Shown: positions 13,887 through 26,526 of the stretch, piece by piece
Layout: every line of letters begins with the position of its first letter
Numbering within the stretch: position 1 is the stretch's first letter
Source: Halictus rubicundus
Lineage: Eukaryota; Arthropoda; Insecta; Hymenoptera; Halictidae
DNA length: 64,000 nt
Direction: 5' to 3'
NCBI RefSeq assembly: GCF_050948215.1
Contig: NW_027488967.1
Location: forward strand, 1 to 64,000
The notes under the pieces: generated by a model
Told to the model about the DNA's origin: nothing
What the model saw: only the letters and a program-made list of their open reading frames with translations
The model's database searches: none
Made by a program: the position numbers and the translations under genes

Positions 13887-15970
13887 ATCCTATCCTATCC
13901 TCTATCAGATCCTATCCTATCCTCTATCCTATCCTATTCTCTATCCTATCCTATCCTCTATCCTATCCTATCCTCTATCCTATCCTATCCTCTCTCCTAT
14001 TCTATCCTCTATCCTATCCAATCCTATATCGTATCCTCTATCCTATCCTATCCTCTATCCTATCCTATCCACTATCCTATCCTATCCTCTATCCTATCCT
14101 ATCCTCTATCCTATCTTATCCACTATCCTATCCTATCCTCTATCCTATCCTATCCTCTATCCTATCCTATCCTATCCTATCCTCTATCCTATCCTATCCT
14201 CTATCCTATCCTATCCTATCCTATCCTCTATCCTATCCTCTATCCTATCCTATCCTATCCTCTATCCTATCCTCTATCCTATCCAATCCTATATCCTATT
14301 CTCAATCCTATCCTATCCTCTATGATATCCTATCCTCTATCCTAACCTATTCTCTATCCTATCCTATCCTCCATCCTATCCTATCATATCCTCTATCCTA
14401 TCCTATCCCCTATCCTATCCTATCCTCTATCCTATCCTATCCTCTATCCTATCCTATCCTCTATCCTATCCTATCCTCTATCCTATCCTATCCTCTATCC
14501 TGTCCTATCCTCTATCCTATCCTATCCACTATCCTATCCTATCCTCTATCCTATCCTATCCTCTATCCTATCCTATCCTATCCTATCCTCTATCCTATCC
14601 TATCCTCTATCCTATCCTATCCTATCTTCTATCCTATCCTCTATCCTATCCAATCCTATATCCTATTCTCCATCCTATCCTATCCTCTATCCTATCCTAT
14701 TCTCTATCCTATCCTATTCTCTATCCTATCCTATCCTCTATCCTATCCTATTCTCCATCCGATCCTATCCTCTATCATATCCTATCCTCTATCCTATCCA
14801 ATCGTTTATCCTATCCTATCCTCTATCCTATCCTATCCTCTAACATATCCTATCCGCTATCCTATCCTATCCTCCATCCTATTCTATCCTCTATCCTATC
14901 CAATCCTATATCCTATACTCTATCCTATCCTATCCTCTATTCTATCCTATCCTCTATCCTATCCTATCCTCTATCCTATCATATCCTCTATCCTATCCTA
15001 TTCTCTATCCTATCCTATCCTCTATCCTATCCTATTCTCTATCCTAACCTATTCTCTATCCTATCCTATCCTCCATCCTATCCTATCATATCCTCTATCC
15101 TATCCTATCCCCTATCCTATCCTATCCTCTATCCTATCCTATCCTCTATGATATCCTATCCTCTATCCTAACCTATTCTCTATCCTATCCTATTCTCTAT
15201 CCTATCTTATCCTCTATCCTATCCTATCCTCTATCCTATCGTATCCTCTATCCTATCCAATCCTCCATCCTATCCTATCCTCTATCCTATCCTATCCTCT
15301 ATCCTATCCTATCCTCTATCCTATCCTATCCTCTATCCTATTCTATCCTCTATCCTATCCAATCCTATATCCTATTCTCTAACCTATCCTATCCTCTATG
15401 ATATCCTATCCTCTATCCTAACCTATTCTCTATCCTATCCTATCCTCTATCCTATCCTATCCTCTATCCTATCCTATCCTCTATCCTATCCTATCCTCTA
15501 TCCTATCCTATCCTCTATCCTATCCTATCCTCTATCCTATCTTATCCACTATCCTATCCTATCCTCTATCCTATCCTATCCTCTATCCTATCCTATCCTA
15601 TCCTATCCTCTATCCTATCCTATCCTCTATCCTATCCTATCCTATCCTATCCTCTATCCTATCCTCTATCCTATCCTATCCTATCCTCTATCCTATCCTC
15701 TATCCTATCCAATCCTATATCCTATTCTCCATCCTATCCTATCCTCTATCCTATCCTATCCTCTATCAGATCCTATCCTATCCTCTATCCTATCCTATTC
15801 TCTATCCTATCCTATCCTCTATCCTATCCTATCCTCTATCCTATCCTATCCTCTCTCCTATTCTATCCTCTATCCTATCCAATCCTATATCGTATCCTCT
15901 ATCCTATCCTATCCTCTATCCTATCCTATCCACTATCCTATCCTATCCTCTATCCTATCCTATCCTCTAT
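12190..15970. repeat. Tandem duplication, period 1860/1861 bp, two copies
   Basis: From about 12,190 to 14,110 the sequence repeats from about 14,050 to 15,970, first at offset 1860 and, after a one-base difference, at 1861. Line-by-line comparison showed near identity over about 1.9 kb. The differences I saw were a plain CTCTATCC against CCACTATCC near 12,210/14,070, CCAATCGTTATCC against CCAATCGTTTATCC near 12,945/14,805, and CTCTATCC against CTCTAACC near 13,520/15,381. The left edge is lost near 12,190/14,050 and the right edge near 14,114/15,974, where CTTATCCAC faces CGTATCCTC. This is two tandem copies sharing many rare variants, a sign of recent duplication. Confidence 0.9.
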
Positions 15971-16540
15971 CCTATCGTATCCTCTATCCTAACCTATCGT
16001 TTATCCTATCCTATCCTCTATCCTATCCTATCCTCTATCCTATCCTATCCCCTATCCTATCCTATCCTCTATCCTATCCTATCCTCTATCCTATCCTATC
16101 CTCTATCCTATCCTATCCTCTATCCTATCCTATCCTCTATCGTATATTATCCTCTATCCTATCCTATTCTCTATCCTATCCTATTCTCTATCCTATCCTA
16201 TCCTCTATCCTATCCTATTCTCCATCCTATCCTATCCACTATCCTATCCTATCCTCTATCCTATCCTATCCTCTATCCTATCGTATCCTCTATCCTATCC
16301 TATCGTTTATCCTATCCTATCCTCTATCCTATCCTATCCTCTATCCTATCCTATCCCCTATCCCCTATCCTATCCTATCCTCTATCCTATCCTATCCTCT
16401 ATCCTATCCTATCCTCTATCCTATCCTATCCTCTATCCTATCCTATCCTCTATCCTATCCTATCCTCTATCCTATCCTATCCTCTATCGTATATTATCCT
16501 CTATCCTATCCTATTCTCTATCCTATCCTATCCTCTATCC
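15930..16540. repeat. Local tandem duplication, period 306 bp (18 x 17)
   Basis: A module with CCACTATCC, then CGTATCC, then CGTTTATCC, then a CCCC variant, then CGTATATTATCC occurs twice. CCAC starts at 15,930 and again at 16,236. The CCCC variant is at 16,049 and again at 16,355. Both offsets are 306 bp, exactly 18 monomers of 17 bp. In the second copy the CCCC word is doubled (CTATCCCCTATCCCC), a 7-bp gain. The related module near 21.2 kb is duplicated with a period of 323 bp, one monomer longer. Confidence 0.85.
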
Positions 16541-19200
16541 TATCCTATCCTCTATCCTATCCTATCCTCTATCCTATCCTATCCTCTATCCTATCCTATT
16601 CTCTATCCTATCCTATCCTCTATCCTATGCTATCCTCTATCGTATCCTATCCTTTATCCTATCCTATCCTCTATCCTATCCTATCCGCTATCCTATCCAA
16701 TCCTATATCCTATTCTCTATCCTATCCTATCCTCTATGATATCCTATCCTCTATCCTATACTATCCTCTATCCTATCCTATCCTCTATCCTATCCTATCC
16801 TCTATCCTATCCTATCCTCTATCCTATCCTATTCTCTATCCTATCCTATCCTCTATCCTATCCTATTCTCTATCCTATCCTATCCTCTATCCTATCCTAT
16901 CCTCTATCCTATCCTATTCTCCATCCTATCCTATCCTCTATCCTATCCTATCCTCTATCCTATCCTATCCTCTATCCTATCCTATCCTCTATCCTATCCT
17001 ATCCTCTATCATATCCTATCCTCTATCCTATCCTATCGTTTATCCTATCCTATCCTCTATCCTATCCTATCCTCTATCCTATCCTATCCTCTATCCTATC
17101 CTATCCTCTATCCTATCCAATCCTCTATCCTATCCTATCCTCTATCCTATCCTATCCTCTATCCTATCCTATCCTCTATCCTATCCTATCCTCTATCCTA
17201 TTCTATCCTCTATCCTATCCAATCCTATATCCTATTCTCTATCCTATCCTATCCTCTATGATATCCTATCCTCTATCCTAACCTATTCTCTATCCTATCC
17301 TATCCTCCATCCTATCCTATCATATCCTCTATCCTATCCTATCCCCTATCCTATCCTATCCTCTATCCTATCCTATCCTCTATCCTATCCTATCCTCTAT
17401 CCTATCCTATCCTCTATCCTATCCTATTCTCTATCCTATCCTATCCTCTATCCTATGCTATCCTCTATCGTATCCTATCCTCTATCCTATCCTATCCTCT
17501 ATCCTATCCTATCCTCTATCCTATCCTATCCTCCATCCTATCCTATCATATCCTCTATCCTATCCTATCCCCTATCCTATCCTATCCTCTATCCTATCCT
17601 ATCCTCTATCCTATCCTATCCTCTATCCTATCCTATCCTCTATCCTATCCTCTCCTCTATCCTATCCTATCCACTATCCTATCCTATCCTCTATCCTATC
17701 CTATCCTCTATCCTATCCTATCCTATCCTATAGTCTATCCTATCCTATCCTCTATCCTATCCTATCCTCTATCCTATTCTATCCTCTATCCTATCCAATC
17801 CTATATCCTATTCTCTATCCTATCCTATCCTCTATGATATCCTATCCTCTATCCTAACCTATTCTCTATCCTATCCTATCCTCCATTCTATCCTATCATA
17901 TCCTCTATCCTATCCTATCCTCTATCCTATTCTATCCTCTATCCTATCCAATCCTATATCCTATTCTCTATCCTATCCTATCCTCTATGATATCCTATCC
18001 TCTATCCTAACCTATTCTCTATCCTATCCTATCCTCTATCCTATCCTATCCTCTATCCTATCCTATCCTCTATCCTATCTTATCCTCTATCCTATCCTAT
18101 CCTCTATCCTATCCTCTCCTCTATCCTATCCTATCCACTATCCTATCCTATCCTCTATCCTATCCTATCCTCTATCCTATCCTATCCTATCCTATCCTCT
18201 ATCCTATCCTATCCTCTATCCTATCCTATCCTCTATCCTATCCTATCCTCTATCCTATCCTATCCTATCCTCTATCCTATCCTCTATCCTATCCAATCCT
18301 ATATCCTATTCTCCATCCTATCCTATCCTCTATCCTATTCTATCCTCTATCAGATCCTATCCTCTATCCTATCCTATCCTCTATCCTATCGTATCCTATC
18401 CTCTATCCTATCCTATCCTCTATCCTATCGTATCCTCTATCCTATCGTATCCTCTATCCTATCCTATCGTTTATCCTATCCTATGCTCTATCCTATCCTA
18501 TTCTCTATCCTATCCTATCCTCTATCCTATCCTCTATTCTATCCAATCCTATATCCTATCCTCTATCATATCCTATCCTCTATCCTATCCAATCCTATAT
18601 CCTATCCTCTATCATATCCTATCCTCTATCCTATCCTATCCTCTATCCTATCCTATCCTATCCTCTATCCTATCCTATCCTCTATCCTATCCTATCCTCT
18701 ATCGTATCCTATCCTCTATCCTATCCTATCCTCTATCCTATCCTATCCTCTATCCTATCCTATCCGCTATCCTATCCAATCCTATATCCTATTCTCTATT
18801 CTATCCTATCCTCTATCCTATCCTATCCTCTATCCTATCCTATCCTCTATCCTATCCTATTCTCTATCCTATCCTATCCTCTATCCTATCCTATCCTCTA
18901 TCCTATCCTATCCTCTCTCCTATTCTATCCTCTATGATATCCAATCCTATATCGTATCCTCTATCCTATCCTATCCTCTATCCTATCCTATCCACTATCC
19001 TATCCTATCCTCTATCCTATCCTATCCTCTATCCTATCGTATCCTCTATCCTATCCTATCGTTTATCCTATCCAATCCTCTATCCTATCCTATTCTCTAT
19101 CCTATCCTATCCTCTATCCTATCCTATCCTCTATCCTATCCTATCCTCTATCGTATATTATCCTCTATCCTATCCTATTCTCTATCCTATCCTATTCTCT
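15930..19200. repeat. Higher-order block, left copy of ~5.3-kb pair
   Basis: This block matches 21,236-24,600 with offsets of 5306-5396 bp that change in small steps. CCAC markers 15,930 and 21,236 are 5306 apart. TATGCTATCC markers 16,627 and 21,938 are 5311 apart, and TATGATATCC markers 16,736 and 22,047 also 5311. CTATGCTCTAT markers 18,483 and 23,879 are 5396 apart. CGTATATTATCC near 19,153 and 24,486 is 5333 apart. The step changes mean small insertions and deletions since the copies separated. No gene content. Confidence 0.8.
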
Positions 19201-21236
19201 ATCCTATCCTATCCACTATCCTATCCTATCCTCTATCCTATCCTATCCTCTATCCTATCCTATCGTATCCTATCCTCTATCCTATCCTATCCTCTATCCT
19301 ATCGTATCCTCTATCCTATCGTATCCTCTATCCTATCCTATCGTTTATCCTATCCTATCCTCTATCCTATCCTATTCTCTATCCTATCCTATCCTCTATC
19401 CTATCCTATCCTCTATCCTATCCTATCCTCTATCGTATATTATCCTCTATCCTATCCTATTCTCTATCCTATCCTATTCTCTATCCTATCCTATCCTCTA
19501 TCCTATCCTATTCTCCATCCGATCCTATCCTCTATCCTATCTTATCCTCTATCCTATCCTATCCTCTATCCTATCCTATCCTCAATCCTATCCTATCCTA
19601 TCCTATCCTATCCTCTATCCTATCCTATCCTCTATCCTATCCTATCCTCTATCGTATATTATCCTCTATCCTATCCTATTCTCTATCCTATCCTATTCTC
19701 TATCCTATCCTATCCTCTATCCTATCCTATTCTCCATCCGATGCTATCCTCTATCATATCCTATCCTCTATCCTATCCTATCGTTTATCCTATCCTATCC
19801 TCTATCCTATCCTATCCTCTAACATATCCTATCCGCTATCCTATCCTATCCTCTATCCTATTCTATCCTCTATCCTATCCAATCCTATATCCTATACTCT
19901 ATCCTATCCTATCCTCTATTCTATCCTATCCTCTATCCTATCCTATCCTCTATCCTATCATATCCTCTATCCTATCCTATTCTCTATTATATCCTATCCT
20001 CTATCCTATCCTATTCTCTATCCTATCCTATCCTCTATCCTATGCTATCCTCTATCCTATCCTATTCTCCATCCTATCCTATCCTCTATCCTATCCTATC
20101 CTCTATCCTATCCTATCCTCTATCCTATCCTATCCTCTATCCTATCCTATCCTCTATCCTATCCTATCCTCTATCCTATCCTATCCTATCCTCTATCCTA
20201 TCCTATCCTCTATCATATCCTATCCTCTATCCTATCCTATCGTTTATCCTATCCTATCCTCTATCCTATCCTATCCTCTATCCTATCCTATCCTCTATCC
20301 TATCCTATCCTCTATCCTATCCAATCCTCTATCCATCCTATCCTCTATCCTATCCTATCCTCTATCCTATCATATCCTCTATCCTATTCTATCCTCTATC
20401 CTATCCAATCCTATATCCTATTCTCTATCCTATCCTATCCTCTATGATATCCTATCCTCTATCCTAACCTATTCTCTATCCTATCCTATCCTCCATCCTA
20501 TCCTATCATATCCTCTATCCTATCCTATCCCCTATCATATCTTATCCTCTATCCTATCCTATCCTCTATCCTATCCTATCCTCTATCCTATCCAATCCTC
20601 CATCCTATCCTATCCTCTATCCTATCCTATCCTCTATCCTATTCTATCCTCTATCCTATCCAATCCTATATCCTATTCTCTATCCTATCCTATCCTCTAT
20701 GATATCCTATCCTCTATCCTAACCTATTCTCTATCCTATCCTATCCTCTATCCTATCCTATCCTCTATCCTATCCTATCCTCTATCCTATCCTATCCTCT
20801 ATCCTATCCTATCCTCTATCCTATCCTATCCTCTATCCTATCTTATCCACTATCCTATCCTATCCTCTATCCTATCCTATCCTCTATCCTATCCTATCCT
20901 ATCCTATCCTCTATCCTATCCTATCCTCTATCCTATCCTATCCTATCCTATCCTCTATCCTATCCTATCCTCTATCCTATCCTATCCTATCCTCTATCCT
21001 ATCCTCTATCCTATCCAATCCTATATCCTATTCTCCATCCTATCCTATCCTCTATCCTATCCTATCCTCTATCAGATCCTATCCTATCCTCTATCCTATC
21101 CTATTCTCTATCCTATCCTATCCTCTATCCTATCCTATCCTCTATCCTATCCTATCCTCTCTCCTATTCTATCCTCTATCCTATCCAATCCTATATCGTA
21201 TCCTCTATCCTATCCTATCCTCTATCCTATCCTATC
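19200..21236. repeat. Mixed higher-order satellite
   Basis: Same 17-bp satellite. Recurrent CGTATATTATCC, CATCCGATCC and CGTTTATCC marker words occur several times between 19.1 and 19.8 kb, suggesting local tandem copies. TATGATATCC occurs at 20,444 and 20,699. A shortened word (CTCTATCCATCC) is present near 20,331. I found no single clean period by eye and no gene-like feature. Confidence 0.8.
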
Positions 21237-21828
21237 CACTATCCTATCCTATCCTCTATCCTATCCTATCCTCTATCCTATCGTATCCTCTATCCTATCC
21301 TATCGTTTATCCTATCCTATCCTCTATCCTATCCTATCCTCTATCCTATCCTATCCCCTATCCTATCCTATCCTCTATCCTATCCTATCCTCTATCCTAT
21401 CCTATCCTCTATCCTATCCTATCCTCTATCCTATCCTATCCTCTATCCTATCCTATCCTCTATCGTATATTATCCTCTATCCTATCCTATTCTCTATCCT
21501 ATCCTATTCTCTATCCTATCCTATCCTCTATCCTATCCTATTCTCCATCCTATCCTATCCACTATCCTATCCTATCCTCTATCCTATCCTATCCTCTATC
21601 CTATCGTATCCTCTATCCTATCCTATCGTTTATCCTATCCTATCCTCTATCCTATCCTATCCTCTATCCTATCCTATCCCCTATCCTATCCTATCCTCTA
21701 TCCTATCCTATCCTCTATCCTATCCTATCCTCTATCCTATCCTATCCTCTATCCTATCCTATCCTCTATCCTATCCTATCCTCTATCGTATATTATCCTC
21801 TATCCTATCCTATTCTCTATCCTATCCT
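21236..21828. repeat. Local tandem duplication, period 323 bp (19 x 17)
   Basis: The module defined by CCACTATCC, CGTATCC, CGTTTATCC, TATCCCCTATCC and CGTATATTATCC is present twice. CCAC lies at 21,236 and 21,559. CCCC lies at 21,355 and 21,678. The G of CGTATATTATCC lies at 21,465 and 21,788. All three offsets are 323 bp, exactly 19 monomers of 17 bp. The copies part near 21,505/21,828, where TATTCTC faces TATCCTC. Compared with the 306-bp version at 15.9-16.5 kb this copy has gained exactly one monomer, or the other has lost one. Confidence 0.88.
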
Positions 21829-24600
21829 ATCCTCTATCCTATCCTATCCTCTATCCTATCCTCTATCCTATCCTATCCTCTATCCTATCCTATCCTCTAT
21901 CCTATCCTATTCTCTATCCTATCCTATCCTCTATCCTATGCTATCCTCTATCGTATCCTATCCTTTATCCTATCCTATCCTCTATCCTATCCTATCCGCT
22001 ATCCTATCCAATCCTATATCCTATTCTCTATCCTATCCTATCCTCTATGATATCCTATCCTCTATCCTATACTATCCTCTATCCTATCCTATCCTCTATC
22101 CTATCCTATCCTCTATCCTATCCTATCCTCTATCCTATCCTGTTCTCTATCCTATCCTATCCTCTATCCTATCCTATTCTCTATCCTATCCTATCCTCTA
22201 TCCTATCCTATCCTCTATCCTATCCTATTCTCCATCCTATCCTATCCTCTATCCTATCCTATCCTCTATCCTATCCTATCCTCTATCCTATCCTATCCTC
22301 TATCCTATCCTATCCTCTATCCTATCCTATCCTATCCTCTATCCTATCCTATCCTCTATCATATCCTATCCTCTATCCTATCCTATCGTTTATCCTATCC
22401 AATCCTCTATCCTATCCTATCCTCTATCCTATCCTATCCTCTATCCTATCCTATCCTCTATCCTATCCAATCCTCTATCCTATCCTATCCTCTATCCTAT
22501 CCTATCCTCTATCCTATCCTATCCTCTATCCTATCCTATCCTCTATCCTATTCTATCCTCTATCCTATCCAATCCTATATCCTATTCTCTATCCTATCCT
22601 ATCCTCTATGATATCCTATCCTCTATCCTAACCTATTCTCTATCCTATCCTATCCTCCATCCTATCCTATCATATCCTCTATCCTATCCTATCCCCTATC
22701 CTATCCTATCCTCTATCCTATCCTATCCTCTATCCTATCCTATCCTCTATCCTATCCTATCCTCTATCCTATCCTATTCTCTATCCTATCCTATCCTCTA
22801 TCCTATGCTATCCTCTATCGTATCCTATCCTCTATCCTATCCTATCCTCTATCCTATCCTATCCTCTATCCTATCCAATCCTCTATCCTATCCTATCCTC
22901 TATCCTATCCTATCCTCTATCCTATCCTATCCTCTATCCTATCCTATCCTCTATCCGATACTATCCTCTATCCTATCCTATCCTCTATCCTATCCTCTCC
23001 TCTATCCTATCCTATCCACTATCCTATCCTATCCTCTATCCTATCCTATCCTCTATCCTATCCTATCCTATCCTATCCTCTATCCTATCCTATCCTCTAT
23101 CCTATCCTATCCTCTATCCTATCCTATCCTCTATCCTATTCTATCCTCTATCCTATCCAATCCTATATCCTATTCTCTATCCTATCCTATCCTCTATGAT
23201 ATCCTATCCTCTATCCTAACCTATTCTCTATCCTATCCTATCCTCCATCCTATCCTATCATATCCTCTATCCTATCCTATCCTCTATCCTATTCTATCCT
23301 CTATCCTATCCAATCCTATATCCTATTCTCTATCCTATCCTATCCTCTATGATATCCTATCCTCTATCCTAACCTATTCTCTATCCTATCCTATCCTCTA
23401 TCCTATCCTATCCTCTATCCTATCCTATCCTCTATCCTATCCTATCCTCTATCCTATCCTATCCTCTACCCTATCCTATCCTCTATCCTATCCTCTCCTC
23501 TATCCTATCCTATCCACTATCCTATCCTATCCTCTATCCTATCCTATCCTCTATCCTATCCTATCCTATCCTATCCTCTATCCTATCCTATCCTCTATCC
23601 TATCCTATCCTCTATCCTATCCTATCCTCTATCCTATCCTATCCTCTATCCTATCCTATCCTATCCTCTATCCTATCCTCTATCCTATCCAATCCTATAT
23701 CCTATTCTCCATCCTATCCTATCCTCTATCCTATCCTATCCTCTATCAGATCCTATCCTCTATCCTATCCTATCCTCTATCCTATCGTATCCTATCCTCT
23801 ATCCTATCCTATCCTCTATCCTATCGTATCCTCTATCCTATCGTATCCTCTATCCTATCCTATCGTTTATCCTATCCTATGCTCTATACTATCCTATTCT
23901 CTATCCTATCCTATCCTCTATCCTATCCTCTATTCTATCCAATCCTATATCCTATCCTCTATCATATCCTATCCTCTATCCTATCCAATCCTATATCCTA
24001 TCCTCTATCATATCCTATCCTCTATCCTATCCTATCCTCTATCCTATCCTATCCTATCCTCTATCCTATCCTATCCTCTATCCTATCCTATCCTCTATCG
24101 TATCCTATCCTCTATCCTATCCTATCCTCTATCCTATCCTATCCTCTATCGTATCCTATCCTCTATCCTATCCTATCCTCTATCCTATCCTATTCTCTAT
24201 CCTATCCTATCCTCTATCCTATCCTATCCTCTATCCTATCCTATCCTCTCTCCTATTCTATCCTCTATCCTATCCAATCCTATATCGTATCCTCTATCCT
24301 ATCCTATCCTCTATCCTATCCTATCCACTATCCTATCCTATCCTCTATCCTATCCTATCCTCTATCCTATCGTATCCTCTATCCTATCCTATCGTTTATC
24401 CTATCCAATCCTCTATCCTATCCTATTCTCTATCCTATCCTATCCTCTATCCTATCCTATCCTCTATCCTATCCTATCCTCTATCGTATATTATCCTCTA
24501 TCCTATCCTATTCTCTATCCTATCCTATTCTCTATCCTATCCTATCCTCTATCCTATCCTATTCTCCATCCGATCCTATCCTCTATCCTATCTTATCCTC
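21236..24600. repeat. Higher-order block, right copy of ~5.3-kb pair
   Basis: Right-hand partner of the block starting at 15,930, with the same order of rare marker words: CCACTATCC, CCCCTATCC, CGTATATTATCC, TATGCTATCC at 21,938, TATGATATCC at 22,047, 22,608, 23,196 and 23,349, ATCAGATCC at about 23,746, then CTATGCTCTATAC at 23,879. A G-free + strand run of 397 bases lies between the G at 23,351 and the G at 23,749. It also contains the longest open + frame of the window (21,938-25,225), which is a consequence of the repeat and not a gene. Confidence 0.8.
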
Positions 24601-25260
24601 TATCCTATCCTATCCTCTATCCTATCCTATCCTCTATCCTATCCTATCCTATCCTCTATCTTATCCTATCCTCTATTATATCCTATCCTCTATCCTATCC
24701 TATCGTTTATCCTATCCTATCCTCTATCGTATCCTATTCTCTATCCTATCCTATTCTCTATCCTATCCTATCCTCTATCCTATCCTATTCTCCATCCGAT
24801 CCTATCCTCTATCCTATCTTATCCTCTATCCTATCCTATCCTCTATCCTATCCTATCCTATCCTCTATCTTATCCTATCCTCTATCATATCCTATCCTCT
24901 ATCCTATCCTATCGTTTATCCTATCCTATCCTCTATCCTATCCTATCCTCTATCCTATCCTATTCTCTATCCTATCCTATCCTCTATCCTATCCTATCCT
25001 CTATCCTATCCTATCCTCTATCCTATCCTATCCTCTATCCTATCCTATCCTCTATCCTATCCTATCCTCTATCCTATCCTATCCTCTATCCTATCCTATC
25101 CTCTATCCTATCCTATCCTCTATCCTATCCTATCCTCTATCATATCCTATCCTCTATCCTATCCAATCCTATATCCTATTCTCTATCCTATCCTATCCTC
25201 TATGATATCCTATCCTCTATCCTAACCTATTCTCTATCCTATCCTATCCTCTACCCTATC

Positions 25261-25320
25261 CTCTATCCTATCCTCTATCCTATCCTCTATCCTATCCTCT
25301 ATCCTCTATCCTATCCTATC
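25261..25320. repeat. Short 12-bp-period run ending in a CGTTTATCC word
   Basis: Here the array changes from 17-bp to 12-bp monomers. Three copies of CTCTATCCTATC (25,261-25,296) are followed by a lone heptamer CTCTATC (25,297-25,303), then a normal monomer leading into CGTTTATCCTATAATATCC. The same run appears near 30,576-30,618 and 51,886-51,930. It is therefore a heritable piece of a higher-order block, not a local error. Confidence 0.85.
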
Positions 25321-25331
25321 GTTTATCCTAT

Positions 25332-26526
25332 AATATCCTCTATCCTATCCTATCCTCTAACATATCCTATCCGCTATCCTATCCTATCCTCTATCCTATT
25401 CTATCCTCTATCCTATCCAATCCTATATCCTATTCTCTATCCTATCCTGTCCTCTATTCTATCCTATCCTCTATCCTATCCTATCCTCTATCCTATCATA
25501 TCCTCTATCCTATCCTATCCCCTATCCTATCCTATCCTCTATCCTATCCTATCCTCTATCCTATCCTATTCTCTATCCTATCCTATCCTCTATCCTATGC
25601 TATCCTCTATCGTATCCTATCCTTTATCCTATCCTATCCTCTATCCTATCCTATCCGCTATCCTATCCAATCCTATATCCTATTCTCTATCCTATCCTAT
25701 CCTCTATGATATCCTATCCTCTATCCTATACTATCCTCTATCCTATCCTATCCTCTATCCTATCCTATCCTCTATCCTATCCTATCCTCTATCCTATCCT
25801 ATTCTCTATGGTATCCTATCCTCTATCCTATCCTATTCTCTATCCTATCCTATCCTCTATCCTATCCTATCCTGTATCCTATCCTATCCTCTATCCTATC
25901 CTATCCTCTATCCTATTCTATCCTCTATCCTATCCAATCCTATATCCTATTCTCTATCCTATCCTATCCTCTATGATATCCTATCCTCTATCCTAACCTA
26001 TTCTCTATCCTATCCTATCCTCCATCCTATCCTATCCTATCCTCTATCCTATCCTATCCTCTATCCTATCATATCCTCTATCCTATCCTATCCCCTATCC
26101 TATCCTATCCTCTATCCTATCCTATCCTCTATCCTATCCTATCCTCTATCCTATCCTATTCTCTATCCTATCCTATCCTCTATCCTATGCTATCCTCTAT
26201 CGTATCCTATCCTCTATCCTATCCTATCCTCTATCCTATCCTATCCTCTATCCTATCCAATCCTCTATCCTATCCTATCCTCTATCCTATCCTATCCTCT
26301 ATCCTATCCTATCCTCTATCCTATCCTATCCTCTATCCTATTCTATCCTCTATCCTATCCAATCCTATATCCTATTCTCTATCCTATCCTATCCTCTATG
26401 ATATCCTATCCTCTATCCTAACCTATTCTCTATCCTATCCTATCCTCTATCCTATCCTATCCTCTATCCTATCCTATCCTCTATCCTATCCTATCCTCTA
26501 TCCTATCCTATCCTCTATCCTATCCT
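25332..26526. repeat. Higher-order block, first copy (offset 2329)
   Basis: Begins at the rare phase-slip variant TATAATATCC and continues with CTAACATATCCTATCCGC, CCTGTCCTCTATTC, TATGCTATCC (25,597) and TATGATATCC (25,706). The same order starts at 27,661 (offset 2329) and 30,647 (a further 2986). TATGCTATCC pairs 25,597/27,926 and 26,187/28,516 both give 2329. The match to the second copy ends near 26,526, where TATTCTC faces TATCCTC. One private variant, CTATGGTATCC near 25,809, occurs here but not in the partners. Confidence 0.85.

Noticed and set aside
21938..25225. Longest open frame (1,095 codons) and the many other long + strand frames as protein genes
   Set aside because: They translate only the 17-residue cycle; all three + frames are open at once. 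Starts are G variants and stops the CTAACC variant. The same start and stop modules recur dozens of times. No promoter, intron or composition unlike the surroundings is seen.
25261..25303. 12-bp run as an independent minisatellite
   Set aside because: It is only about 43 bp, uses the same heptamer and pentamer, and recurs within the same higher-order block elsewhere.
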